41,221 nucleotides of DNA, taken from contig JAGRFZ010000024.1 in assembly GCA_020445785.1 (NCBI GenBank), forward strand, positions 28,845-70,065, written 5' to 3'. Position numbers and translations under genes: made by a program. Below the pieces are notes generated by a model. The model worked only from the letters and a program-made list of their open reading frames with translations, did not search any database and was not told where the DNA came from. Positions 1 to 9,080 of the stretch are shown piece by piece (position 1 is the stretch's first letter; every line of letters begins with the position of its first letter). The DNA comes from Rhodocyclaceae bacterium. GTDB lineage: Bacteria > Pseudomonadota > Gammaproteobacteria > Burkholderiales > Rhodocyclaceae.

Positions 1-1559
<1,559 letters not shown>

Positions 1560-1560
1560 A

Positions 1561-2046
1561 TCAGGCCGACGGGCCGCCGCCCGAGGCGGTCCTGCCGGCA
1601 TGACCGGCGACATGGGCCAGCAACGAGGCGTCTGCCCCTTCGACGTGGCTTTGGAGCGCTGCCGCAAAGCGGACGAGTGCGTCTCCGACCGGTTTGTCCG
1701 ATGCTGCCAGCGCCTGCAGGCACTCGATCTCGTCCTGCAGCCGCCGGTGCTCGGCGCAGTGGGCAGGCCCATCGGGATATCGATGCCGCGCCATGGCCCG
1801 CTCTTCGCGCTCGAAATGGCGCTGCGAGAAGTCGGCCAGTGCCTGCAGAAATTCCGACGTGTCGCGCGCCTCGGCCACGACCGCAGCGAGCGCCCGCAAC
1901 AATTGTCGCTGAATCGCATGCTCGCTATGCACCGCTTCCGCCAGGCACGGTGCCCCGGTCGCAGGGTCGGCATCGCCGTCCGCGCGGCGGGAATGCTCCA
2001 TCGGCGATTCTGCGGGCCGCCGGAAAGTGTCCTGATCGGAGGTCAT
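1561..2046 (-). CDS. Hemerythrin-like O2/metal-binding protein
   Basis: Bacterial hemerythrin domain protein, 161 aa, with a non-haem di-iron site expected in a four-helix bundle. All seven ligand positions can be assigned: H43 (helix A), H77-x3-E81 in HFEREE, H96-x3-H100 in HCAEH, and H134-x4-D139 in HVEGAD; the spacings 4, 4 and 5 match the family. The first ~35 residues are a polar extension. No signal peptide or membrane segment is seen, so it is cytoplasmic. It lies 9 bp downstream of the HDOD gene on the same strand and is very likely co-transcribed. The ATG at 2046 has no strong Shine-Dalgarno, which suggests translational coupling. O2 sensing, O2 storage and iron handling are all possible roles. 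Confidence 0.88.
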   Translation of the reverse strand: MTSDQDTFRRPAESPMEHSRRADGDADPATGAPCLAEAVHSEHAIQRQLLRALAAVVAEARDTSEFLQALADFSQRHFEREERAMARHRYPDGPAHCAEHRRLQDEIECLQALAASDKPVGDALVRFAAALQSHVEGADASLLAHVAGHAGRTASGGGPSA

Positions 2047-2055
2047 GGCGCGTGA

Positions 2056-2964
2056 CTATCCATTGAAAATGCCCACCAGCAGGTTCTGCAATCGGGCCAG
2101 CAGGCCACGACGCGGCGGCGGTGGTGGCGCGTCGTCATCGACCTCGGGCAGCATCGTCGGCGGTGGCGCGACCGCCGCCTGCTCCGATTCGGCCACGATT
2201 TCACGCACCGCGTGCGGAATCGGGCCCTCCACCAGGGTGACGTAGGCAGCCTCGGCACAGGCCTGCAGCATGACGATTCGTTCGGGCGGGATCTCACCGC
2301 ACGCACCGGCCTCCTGCGGATGCATCGACATGGGATTGGGGTGGGTGACGTAGGCATGGGCACGCTCGACCAAGGCCATTTCGTCGACCCGAGGCACCGC
2401 CAGGCTGGGCAACGCGAGATCCTGCATCAACATCTCGAAACTGCGCAGCCGTGTCGTCCGGACGATTCCGCTGATGGCTTCGAGGGAGGCGAATCGATCG
2501 GGATCATGGTTCGACGCCGCCAGCAGATGGAAGGTCGGCAGCTCATGGAACAGGGCGAGGGTGCCCACCCTTGCCGCATTCAGCCCGGGCGAGGCCCGGG
2601 CCAGTTCCTCGGCAAACTGGGAAACGGAAATCGAGTGCAGCAGCAGGCTCTCGGCGACCAGGCGCGCCGCCCGGCCGCGGATGCCCCGCACCATCTGCAG
2701 CATCGCCACGTGGGAGGCCACCGCACGCACTTCGGCCATGCCGAGCACCATGATCGCGACCGAGACCGACTCGGCCGGTTCGGCACGGCGGTAGGCGGCA
2801 CTGTTGGCGAGACGGAGCAGGGCCGCCGCGACCATCGGCTCGGACGCCACCATGCGTTCGATGACGGTCTCGGCGATGCGCGCGTCCTCGGTTGCGTTGC
2901 GGATCGAGACCGCCGCGCGCACGCTGGAGGGAATGAAGAAGGCATCGTCGGCAATCGGGACCAT
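2056..2964 (-). CDS. HDOD domain signalling protein
   Basis: 302 aa. The N-terminal two thirds match an HDOD domain (a degenerate HD-family output domain common in proteobacterial signalling): a helical region with LLRLANSAAYRR and VLGMAEVRAV, the usual signature stretches. The C-terminus is a low-complexity Pro/Asp tail followed by a short basic-hydrophobic end (GLLARLQNLLVGIFNG) that could be an amphipathic helix. No receiver or GGDEF domain is present. It is the first gene of a two-gene unit with the hemerythrin gene, so a redox or oxygen-linked signalling role is reasonable but inferred. A GGAGA abuts the ATG with almost no spacing, so the exact start is uncertain. Confidence 0.85.
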   Translation of the reverse strand: MVPIADDAFFIPSSVRAAVSIRNATEDARIAETVIERMVASEPMVAAALLRLANSAAYRRAEPAESVSVAIMVLGMAEVRAVASHVAMLQMVRGIRGRAARLVAESLLLHSISVSQFAEELARASPGLNAARVGTLALFHELPTFHLLAASNHDPDRFASLEAISGIVRTTRLRSFEMLMQDLALPSLAVPRVDEMALVERAHAYVTHPNPMSMHPQEAGACGEIPPERIVMLQACAEAAYVTLVEGPIPHAVREIVAESEQAAVAPPPTMLPEVDDDAPPPPPRRGLLARLQNLLVGIFNG

Positions 2965-3010
2965 TCTCCGATTTACGGCGATGCCAGCGGCAAGTTGAAT
3001 GTTAGCGCAC

Positions 3011-3064
3011 GGCGCCTACTGGCGCCGCCGCCCCGCCCGCCGACAACCGGAGGCGGACGGGGCG
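3011..3064. other. Two strong GC hairpins downstream of the cytochrome gene
   Basis: GGCGCC-TACT-GGCGCC (3011-3026) is a perfect hairpin. It is followed by a 13-bp stem with one mismatch (3029-3041 against 3052-3064). Both lie just past the cytochrome stop codon and upstream of the HDOD gene. Neither has a T run, so they look like mRNA 3'-end stabilisers or weak terminators rather than classic intrinsic terminators. Confidence 0.5.
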
Positions 3065-3071
3065 AGACGAA

Positions 3072-4982
3072 TCAGTCGCCCTCGGGCCCGTCGTGGCAGT
3101 CGTAGCAGCCCACCTGCTGGCCGGGCTGGTAGCTTACCTGGCGGCCTTCCGCGCTGAAGCTGCGGGCAACCTTGACCGCGGAGAGGGGACCACCGCGGTA
3201 GTCGGCCCCGTGGCAGTAGGCGCACTGCTGATGATCGTCCTCCGCGACATCCTCGTGGCGATCGACCCAGCGGCTGCCCACCGTGTGCATGCCGTGAGGA
3301 CCACCGTCTGCGGTGTCCGGCATGCTGCTATGGCAGGCGGTGCACTCGCCGATGGTGCCCTCGCGCCCCTGGACGTCCAGCGCCAGCAGGTTGTCATTGC
3401 GGTGGGAACTCGGGTACTCGGCGTGGGTTGCGCCGTGACAGGCCTCGCACTGCAGGTCGCCATGGCCCTTGCTGAAGCGATAGAGGTCGAAGCCCGCGGC
3501 CGGCACGTCCTGGTTGGTGGCGTAGCGGGTATCCGCCCACACCTTGAGTTGTCCGTCCGCCGTCAGCGCATCGGTCTCGCGCTGGCCGTCGTGATGGCAG
3601 CTCTGGCAGTTGGGTTGCTCGAGCCAACCGACACGGCCTTCGCGCCCGACGTCGGCCATCTGGCCATGACAGTTCTGGCATTGCATGGCCAGGGAGCCGT
3701 CATCGTTCAGCGCATTGCCCATGACGCCGCGCAGGCAGCGGGTCTCGGAGCCTGGGTGGCACTGGTAGCAGGCGCTGCGATTGTCGCTGTCGCCCAGCGC
3801 CTGGCCGGTTATCGGATCCAGCGCCGAATCATGCTGCGCGTGCATCGCCTGGGTGAGCGGGCTGATGCCGGCGACGCCGGTTCCCGGCAGTGCGTTGGAA
3901 CCATGGCAGCTCGCGCACAGAATCGCGCGGCCACCATTGGCCGTGGCGAGGAGTCCGTCCGGCGAGTAGCCGAGCGCATCCAGCGCTTGCGCAAAGTCCG
4001 GATTGCCACCTTGCTCCTGATCGTGCAGCGCAAGGATGTTGAGACGGTACTCGCGCTCGGGGTCCGGATCCTGCAGCCAGCCGGCATCGGGACGCGCGTC
4101 GTCGGCGCTGCCCGGGCTATGGCAGCCGACACAGGTCATCTCGTCCGATACCGGCAGCACTACCCGCGCCTCGGCGAGCAGATTGCCCTGGCCATCGCGG
4201 GCGGCGAGGCGCACCAAGGGGTAGAAATTCTTGGCGTTGGCGTCGTCGTACGGCGTGATCGGGATGCCGTCGGCGACGAACATGCCCGCTTGCGCGTCTA
4301 CACGCATCGTCTGGGGCGTCGATTCGGCCGTGCGGAAGCCCGCCAAGCCCTCACCCGCGGGCAGATTGACACCGAAGTAGTCGGCGACGTAATCCCAAAA
4401 ATTGGTCTTGCCCACCGATGAACTGTTGATCGAGCCTTCCGGATCGGCCATCGCCTCGAAGGTGACCGTGACGCCCTCGCTGACGACACCGCTGCCACCG
4501 CGATCGATCAGTTGTGCACGCAGGTTGTTGAACGGCGGCAGAATCGAGAACACCGAGTAGTCGGCGTCCATGCAGTGCATGCCGAGATCGTTCCAGCCGA
4601 GGAGCGTGTAGCCGTTGCCGCCGCCTCCGCCGCCACCATCACCGTCTCCCCCACCACCATCACCGTCATCTTCGTCGCTGCGCACGACGACCGGAATCGA
4701 CAGGGAAGACTCGGCATCACGTACGCGAATGACCGCAGTGCCCTCTTCCCCGGTTTCGACGCGAATCTCGCTGCCGCGCAGCTTTGCCTGGATAACATCA
4801 TCGTCCGACGTGCGGACCCGCAGGCGACCCTCGACGCCGAGCAACTGAATGGTGGCCTTCTGGTCCCGGGTGAGATCCAGCGAATCCGGCACCGCGGACA
4901 ACTCGGCCAAGGCGAGCGGCGGCAGCAGGGCGAGTGAAACAAGGATCGGCAGACTGCGCCGCCGGACGGTATGTCGATTCAT
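3072..4982 (-). CDS. Exported nine-heme c-type cytochrome with Ig-like N-terminal domain
   Basis: 636 aa from the ATG at 4982, chosen because GGGAGG sits 5 nt upstream and a clean signal peptide follows (basic start, hydrophobic core, ALA cleavage near residue 26). Residues ~27-100 look like an Ig/BIG-type beta domain. Residues ~103-124 are a Gly/Asp linker. Next comes a conserved-looking module beginning GWNDLGMHCMD (129-139) without CXXCH. Nine CXXCH haem sites follow, with first Cys at 284, 356, 405, 435, 459, 512, 547, 587 and 626. No C-terminal anchor is seen, so it is periplasmic or surface-exposed. It probably moves electrons in respiration; donor and acceptor cannot be told from sequence. 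It is not NrfA (no CXXCK) and not a recognised OmcA/MtrC type. It stands alone on its strand. Confidence 0.9.
   Translation of the reverse strand: MNRHTVRRRSLPILVSLALLPPLALAELSAVPDSLDLTRDQKATIQLLGVEGRLRVRTSDDDVIQAKLRGSEIRVETGEEGTAVIRVRDAESSLSIPVVVRSDEDDGDGGGGDGDGGGGGGGNGYTLLGWNDLGMHCMDADYSVFSILPPFNNLRAQLIDRGGSGVVSEGVTVTFEAMADPEGSINSSSVGKTNFWDYVADYFGVNLPAGEGLAGFRTAESTPQTMRVDAQAGMFVADGIPITPYDDANAKNFYPLVRLAARDGQGNLLAEARVVLPVSDEMTCVGCHSPGSADDARPDAGWLQDPDPEREYRLNILALHDQEQGGNPDFAQALDALGYSPDGLLATANGGRAILCASCHGSNALPGTGVAGISPLTQAMHAQHDSALDPITGQALGDSDNRSACYQCHPGSETRCLRGVMGNALNDDGSLAMQCQNCHGQMADVGREGRVGWLEQPNCQSCHHDGQRETDALTADGQLKVWADTRYATNQDVPAAGFDLYRFSKGHGDLQCEACHGATHAEYPSSHRNDNLLALDVQGREGTIGECTACHSSMPDTADGGPHGMHTVGSRWVDRHEDVAEDDHQQCAYCHGADYRGGPLSAVKVARSFSAEGRQVSYQPGQQVGCYDCHDGPEGD
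4633..4667. repeat. 21-bp period tandem repeat coding the Gly/Asp linker
   Basis: The 14-mer CCACCATCACCGTC occurs at 4633-4646 and again at 4654-4667, a 21-bp period that encodes two DGDGGGG heptads in the cytochrome linker. Such an in-frame repeat can change linker length by slippage without breaking the frame. Confidence 0.7.
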
Positions 4983-5315
4983 TCGAACCTCCCGATTGAC
5001 AGATGTGGGACACACTGAGGCGCTGAGACCATTCTTGCGTGATGGTTATCGGCATTCTTGCGGAAGAATTTCCCACGTCAATCGAGGCATGGACGAACGG
5101 TAGTATTCTCAAACATCCCGATACACTAATAATCGAACCCTAAGCCTATGCCGTCCGCTTGCCCGGACTCGACAGGCGAGCGGGTGGTACCGCCATGCGA
5201 TGGGCGCCGGGCGGCCGGTACAGGAAGCGGGACTCCGCCCGCTCCCCCGGTACAATCCGCGCATGCAAGCACTCGTCGCAATGCGCGCTCGGCGGCCGGC
5301 CGCAGTGATCGCACC
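4983..5315. promoter_or_regulatory. 333-bp divergent intergenic region with repeated ATTCTTGCG element
   Basis: This gap separates the leftward cytochrome gene from the rightward exported-protein gene. ATTCTTGCG occurs twice in the same orientation (5031-5039 and 5054-5062; 23 bp apart, about two helical turns). The second copy is also the left arm of a perfect hairpin, ATTCTT-GCGG-AAGAAT (5054-5069). These lie 50-90 bp upstream of the cytochrome start, a suitable place for a regulator. An AT-rich stretch near 5100-5145 could hold promoter elements. No further gene is convincing here. Confidence 0.45.
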
Positions 5316-5987
5316 ATGAAACTCGTCGCACTCCTCGGCGGCCTCGTCCTGGCGGCGCTAGTGCTGCCATTCCTGGTGTCCGGCGGCAAGGCGCCGGGAG
5401 ACCCCACACACCTGCCGTGGCAGGTCGAGGCGCTCGGCGACGGACGCAGCCGGGTCTTCGGCCTGACTCTGCCGACCAGCACCCTGGCCGATGCGAGGCG
5501 CTTGCACGGCGGCGACGTCACGCTCGGCCTGATCCGGGATGGCGGCGGCACCTTGACCCTCGAGGCCTACCACCCGAGCGCACGCCTGGGCTTCGTCACC
5601 GGCAAGTTGATCCTGACCCTGGCCGACGCGCCGGAACGGCTCGCAGCAATGGCGCAAAGGGCTGTCGATGCCGAAGCCACCCGCAGCGGATCGATGCGGT
5701 TCACCCTGTCGGCGACCGACACACGCGAGGCAGACCGACTGCCGATCGCCGGCATCACCCTCATTCCGTCAGTCGACCTCCAGCCCGAGGTCGTCATCGA
5801 GCGCTTTGGCGAACCCGTCGGCCGAATCGCCTCGGACGATGGCGTCGTGCACCTTCTGTATCCCGAGCGCGGCCTCGATCTTCTGCTCGTCTCCGACGGT
5901 CGCGAGGTACTGCAATACGTCGCGCCGGCCGATTTCGCCGAGTTGATCGCACCGCTGGCCGCGGCATCCGGCGACCCTGCTCAATAG
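5316..5987 (+). CDS. Exported protein of unknown function
   Basis: 223 aa, not recognised. The ATG at 5316 is chosen because it gives a typical signal sequence or N-terminal anchor (MKLVALLGGLVLAALVLPFL); the open frame continues upstream, but those residues are low-complexity Arg/Ala/Pro. The rest looks like a mixed alpha/beta soluble domain with conserved-style segments such as RVFGLTLPTSTLADA and FGEPVGRI, the latter resembling short motifs seen in SmpA/BamE-like envelope proteins, though I cannot assign the family. Codon usage matches its neighbours, which supports real coding. Its stop overlaps the convergent slyX stop by 7 bp. Likely periplasmic or inner-membrane attached. Confidence 0.72.
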   Translation: MKLVALLGGLVLAALVLPFLVSGGKAPGDPTHLPWQVEALGDGRSRVFGLTLPTSTLADARRLHGGDVTLGLIRDGGGTLTLEAYHPSARLGFVTGKLILTLADAPERLAAMAQRAVDAEATRSGSMRFTLSATDTREADRLPIAGITLIPSVDLQPEVVIERFGEPVGRIASDDGVVHLLYPERGLDLLLVSDGREVLQYVAPADFAELIAPLAAASGDPAQ

Positions 5988-6187
5988 TGGGGCGGCACCT
6001 CGTCGGAACTTCCCGGCGCAGGGGTCTCGGTCGCCATCGACGATACCCGGCCAGCGAGTTCGGCGAGTTGCCGTTGGAGGCGAAGCAACTGCTCCTGCTG
6101 TCGGTAGACGGTCATGTTCAGGGTGTCGAGCAAGTCCTCGGTGTGCAGCAGCCGGGTCTCGAGTCGGTGGATGCGTTCTTCTTCCAT
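5981..6187 (-). CDS. slyX: SlyX family protein
   Basis: 68 aa, the usual SlyX size. It begins MEEERIHRLETRLLHTEDLLDTLN, continues with a coiled-coil rich in Leu/Gln/Arg, and ends in a Pro-rich tail with the characteristic ...PPHY terminus. The start at 6187 is preceded by AGGA about 10 nt upstream. The molecular function of SlyX is not established; the family is small, soluble and common in Proteobacteria. The gene overlaps the convergent exported-protein gene by 7 bp at the 3' end and diverges from the LolA-like gene with a 64-bp gap. Confidence 0.93.
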   Translation of the reverse strand: MEEERIHRLETRLLHTEDLLDTLNMTVYRQQEQLLRLQRQLAELAGRVSSMATETPAPGSSDEVPPHY

Positions 6188-6251
6188 CGTGACGGGTCCT
6201 ACGGAGTGGCGTGGCATTATACGGAGCCGTTGGAACCGAGCTGCGCCCCCG

Positions 6252-6956
6252 ATGACGACGCCCGCCCCCGCCTTCCGCCGCTGGATTCCGATCGCCGCCC
6301 TGCTGGCTGCCCTGCTGGTGACGACGCCGCTACGCGCGGAGGAACTCGCACGTCTTCTGGCACGCATCGAGGCTGCCTACGGCGCTGCCGGCGAAGTCAC
6401 GGCGATCCGCCAGCACGGCCGCACGGTCAGCAGACTGCGCGGCGACGGCGCGATGGAGCGGTGGTGGGCTGCGCCCGATCGATTCCGCATCCGACTCGCC
6501 TACCCCGGCGGCACCGAAACCCGCCTGATGATCGGAACTCGTGCCTGGCAAGGCCTGCAGCCGAAGGGCGGCCCTTACCTGCAGGCCATGCGTTTGCAGG
6601 CGGCACGCAGCCGACTGCCGTGGAACCTGTTCGGATCGGACCGGGTGACTTTGCTCGGCAGCCGGTCCGACGGCGATGGCCGCACCGTCCACACGCTGGC
6701 ACTGGCGCTCCAGCCACCCTTGCAACTGCTGGTGGACGTGGACGCAGAGAATGGCCACTTGCTGCGATCGATCGGCAGCGGCATCGGCGACATGCAGTTC
6801 ATCACCGAATATCGGGATTTTCGGCGCATCGGGTCCCATCTGGTGGCGACCCGGGAGGAGCACTATGCGATGGGCCGCCACATCGGACATTCGATCATCC
6901 TCGGCCTCGATTTTCCGAGTGGCACGGCCGACGAGGCATTCCGACCGCCCGAATGA
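6252..6956 (+). CDS. Periplasmic LolA/LolB-like outer-membrane-sorting family protein
   Basis: 234 aa from the ATG at 6252, which gives a signal peptide ending near PLRA-EE (about residue 29). The mature part has the pattern of the LolA/LolB-like fold: an N-terminal helix (LARLLARIEAAYG), then many short strands such as RWWAAPDRFRIRLAYPGG and GTRAWQGL, and a late segment QFITEYRDFRRIGSHLVA typical of proteins compared with outer-membrane lipoprotein-sorting factors. It is too divergent to be called LolA itself. No strong Shine-Dalgarno is seen. The role (carrying a lipid or lipoprotein-like ligand across the periplasm) is inferred only from fold-like features. Confidence 0.6.
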   Translation: MTTPAPAFRRWIPIAALLAALLVTTPLRAEELARLLARIEAAYGAAGEVTAIRQHGRTVSRLRGDGAMERWWAAPDRFRIRLAYPGGTETRLMIGTRAWQGLQPKGGPYLQAMRLQAARSRLPWNLFGSDRVTLLGSRSDGDGRTVHTLALALQPPLQLLVDVDAENGHLLRSIGSGIGDMQFITEYRDFRRIGSHLVATREEHYAMGRHIGHSIILGLDFPSGTADEAFRPPE

Positions 6957-7066
6957 ATCCTGGTGACCCGCCGCCGACCGTGCCCCGCACCGGCCGGCGC
7001 ACGGCGCTTGCGGCCCCTGTCGCACGACCCCATCATGAGACCACGATCAACCCCAAGGCATTTTCG

Positions 7067-7441
7067 ATGACCCCGAGGAAACCCCTTCTATGCCTGTTCG
7101 GGCTGCTGTTCGCCACCAGCGCCGCAGCCGCGCCACCACCGGGACATCCGGCGCCCGACGACGCCCTGCGCCTGATGCGACCGTCGGGCGAACCCCAGCA
7201 GGCACCGCTGCACCGAAGCGGGCGGGTCGTGCAGCACATGGATGCCAATCAATACACCTATATCCAAGTGGATGAGAACGGCCGGCAGACCTGGCTGGCG
7301 GCACCGCGCACGCCGATCGTCGACGGCAGCCGGATCCGCTTCCCCGATGGCGTGGTCATGCGGGATTTCTACAGCAAGTTGCTGAAGCGCAGCTTCGGCG
7401 CCGTGATCTTCGTGCGTGGCGTCGAATCCGGTGGTGTTTGA
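7067..7441 (+). CDS. NrfJ-like small exported protein
   Basis: 124 aa, with a signal peptide (MTPRKPLLCLFGLLFATSAAAA, cleaved near residue 22). The mature C-terminal part has the layout of the NrfJ family: GRVVQHMDANQYTYIQVD, then G-x-QTWLAAP, then PDGVVMRDFYSKLLKRSF and a final beta strand. NrfJ-related proteins occur near nitrite reductase and other multihaem cytochrome genes; their biochemical role is unclear. Here the nearest multihaem cytochrome lies about 2 kb to the left on the other strand. The ATG at 7067 is favoured by AAGG about 10 nt upstream and by the signal peptide; the open frame extends upstream without plausible protein. It is 110 bp downstream of the LolA-like gene and could share its transcript. 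Confidence 0.68.
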   Translation: MTPRKPLLCLFGLLFATSAAAAPPPGHPAPDDALRLMRPSGEPQQAPLHRSGRVVQHMDANQYTYIQVDENGRQTWLAAPRTPIVDGSRIRFPDGVVMRDFYSKLLKRSFGAVIFVRGVESGGV

Positions 7442-7456
7442 AGCACGGCGCGGGCG

Positions 7457-8023
7457 ATGGGCGCCACCGGGTTGAGGGCATCGTCTTTGCCGGCCCCCGA
7501 CGCGCGCCTCGCGATGCTTCGGCTGACCGAGCAGGCGCGCCGAATCCGCCATCGCTTGCCCGCCCAGCGCACTCAGCCGGGTGCCGCCCGTCGCACCTGG
7601 CCATGGATTCGCGCAACCTTGGCGAACGAACTCGAGACCGCGTTCGTCCATAGCCTGAATGCCCTCTGTGCCCTGCACGAAGTCGCCGTCGACGCCGGAC
7701 CGATCGCCTCGGTCGGCCTGGTCCGGCAGCGCGTCACGGCGATGGCGGACTGCATCGAACACGCCCTGAGCCTGCACCGGGATGTCGCCGCTGCGCTCGG
7801 CAACGAAAGCCGACAACGCGACGCGGTACTCGAGATCATCGAAACGCCGCTGCTGCAGATCGCGGGGTTCTTCGACGCCATGCACGAGGCGCTGCTGGGA
7901 CCGATCGAGCCACGCCCGGGCTGTCGCGCGGAGGTCCAGGTCGAACTGTCGATCGCGCTCGATTTCGGCGCTCAGCTGTCGGCTGCCGAATCCCGCGCCG
8001 GCGGCGCGTCCCCCACGCACTGA
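7457..8023 (+). CDS. Conserved-looking helical protein of unknown function
   Basis: Up to 188 aa, not recognised. Codon third positions are strongly GC-biased and the product is rich in amphipathic helices (for example LANELETAFVHSLNALCALHEVAV and AVLEIIETPLLQIAGFFDAMHEALLG), which supports real coding. No signal peptide or transmembrane segment is seen. Start choice is open: ATG 7457 or ATG 7514 (MLRLTEQAR), neither with a clear Shine-Dalgarno; the helical part begins only after 7514. The 3' end overlaps the convergent rbgA/ylqF gene by 52 bp, so its last 17 residues are encoded antisense to the end of that gene. It begins 15 bp after the NrfJ-like gene. Confidence 0.6.
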   Translation: MGATGLRASSLPAPDARLAMLRLTEQARRIRHRLPAQRTQPGAARRTWPWIRATLANELETAFVHSLNALCALHEVAVDAGPIASVGLVRQRVTAMADCIEHALSLHRDVAAALGNESRQRDAVLEIIETPLLQIAGFFDAMHEALLGPIEPRPGCRAEVQVELSIALDFGAQLSAAESRAGGASPTH

Positions 8024-8877
8024 TCTCGTTCGAGCATGCATTGACGGCTGTCCGGCGACTCCAGACTGATCCGGCCGAGGGCGCCGCTACGGTAATCCTG
8101 CAGCAGGATGCGAGCCGCCTTTTCGAGATCGAGCCGCCCTCCCCGCAGGCGACATCCGCGACGTTCGGCGATCCGTTCCACCAGCGCGATGCCATCCGCG
8201 ACGTCGGCGACCCGGTAGCGCGCCATCACGGCATCGCGGTAGCGCCCGAGCAACAGGTCGCCGAGCACCGCCGCCACTTCCTCGTCGATCACCGCGTTGC
8301 GGCCGATGGCGTGGCTGGCTGCCAGCATGAATCCGTCGAGGTCGTGCTCGATCTTGGGCCACATCAGCCCCGGGGTGTCCGTCAGGCGCCGCCCGCGCCC
8401 GAGTTCGAGGCTCTGCTGCTGCCGCGTCACCGCCGGCTCGTCGCCCACCTTGCAGATCCGCCGCCGCGCGAGGGCATTGGTCAAGGTCGACTTGCCGACA
8501 TTGGGGATCCCGAGCACCATCATGCGCAGCGGCTTCGTACCGTCGTTGCGATGGGGCGCCAGTTGCTGGCACAGGTCGGGAACCCTCGCGGCGTCGCCGG
8601 CGATGCGGCACGAGACGGCGTGCGCCTTGACCCCCGGCTGCCGGTTGTAGCATGCGAGCCAGGCCTCGGTTACGCCCGGGTCGGCGAGATCGGCCTTGTT
8701 CAGCAGCTTGAGGCGTGGACGGCTACGGGCGCCGCACAACTCGGCAATCATCGGATTGCTGCTGGCTTCCGGCAGACGGGCATCCACCACCTCGATCACG
8801 ACATCGACGCGAGCCAGCGCTTCCGCGGCTTGGCGGCGCGCGGCGTTCATATGTCCGGGAAACCACTGGATGGGCAT
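7972..8877 (-). CDS. ylqF: Ribosome biogenesis GTPase YlqF/RbgA
   Basis: 301 aa circularly permuted GTPase that acts in late assembly of the 50S subunit. The family hallmark WFPGHM is at residues 5-10. The permuted order is clear: G4 NKAD (60-63) precedes G1 GIPNVGKST (123-131) and G3 DTPG (167-170). The C-terminal domain contains DEEVAAVLGDLLLGRY and a helical RNA-binding-like part. Length is close to normal; the last ~25 residues are a poorly conserved tail, and the 3' 52 bp overlap the convergent unknown gene. Cytoplasmic. No co-directional neighbour lies close enough to be an operon partner. Confidence 0.94.
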   Translation of the reverse strand: MPIQWFPGHMNAARRQAAEALARVDVVIEVVDARLPEASSNPMIAELCGARSRPRLKLLNKADLADPGVTEAWLACYNRQPGVKAHAVSCRIAGDAARVPDLCQQLAPHRNDGTKPLRMMVLGIPNVGKSTLTNALARRRICKVGDEPAVTRQQQSLELGRGRRLTDTPGLMWPKIEHDLDGFMLAASHAIGRNAVIDEEVAAVLGDLLLGRYRDAVMARYRVADVADGIALVERIAERRGCRLRGGRLDLEKAARILLQDYRSGALGRISLESPDSRQCMLERDQCVGDAPPARDSAADS

Positions 8878-9080
8878 CGCAGTCCAAGTGCTGGTAAGTT
8901 CGGGCGGATTATCCTAGAAACCGCCCCGCGAGGTGCAGTAGCTTCGCGGCGCGCATCGCGGGCGCCGACGGCGGCAACCCCGCCGCAAGCCGGCAAGCCG
9001 GCGCCCTGCCGTCGCCCCGGCAGTGACGCCCGTCCCGCCATCGACCGTGCCTTGGATGGCCGCTTCCCACGAGAACCCGC

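Noticed and set aside
3011-3064. Hairpins as an intrinsic terminator
   Set aside because: No T run on either strand; kept as structured 3' region only.
3093-4421. A 442-codon plus-strand frame opposite the cytochrome gene
   Set aside because: Antisense to nine regularly spaced CXXCH sites; composition is Ala/Val-rich without real motifs.
5417-7066. Upstream part of the open frame that contains the NrfJ-like gene
   Set aside because: Arg/Pro/Gly-rich shadow of three other genes; the real start is ATG 7067 with a signal peptide.
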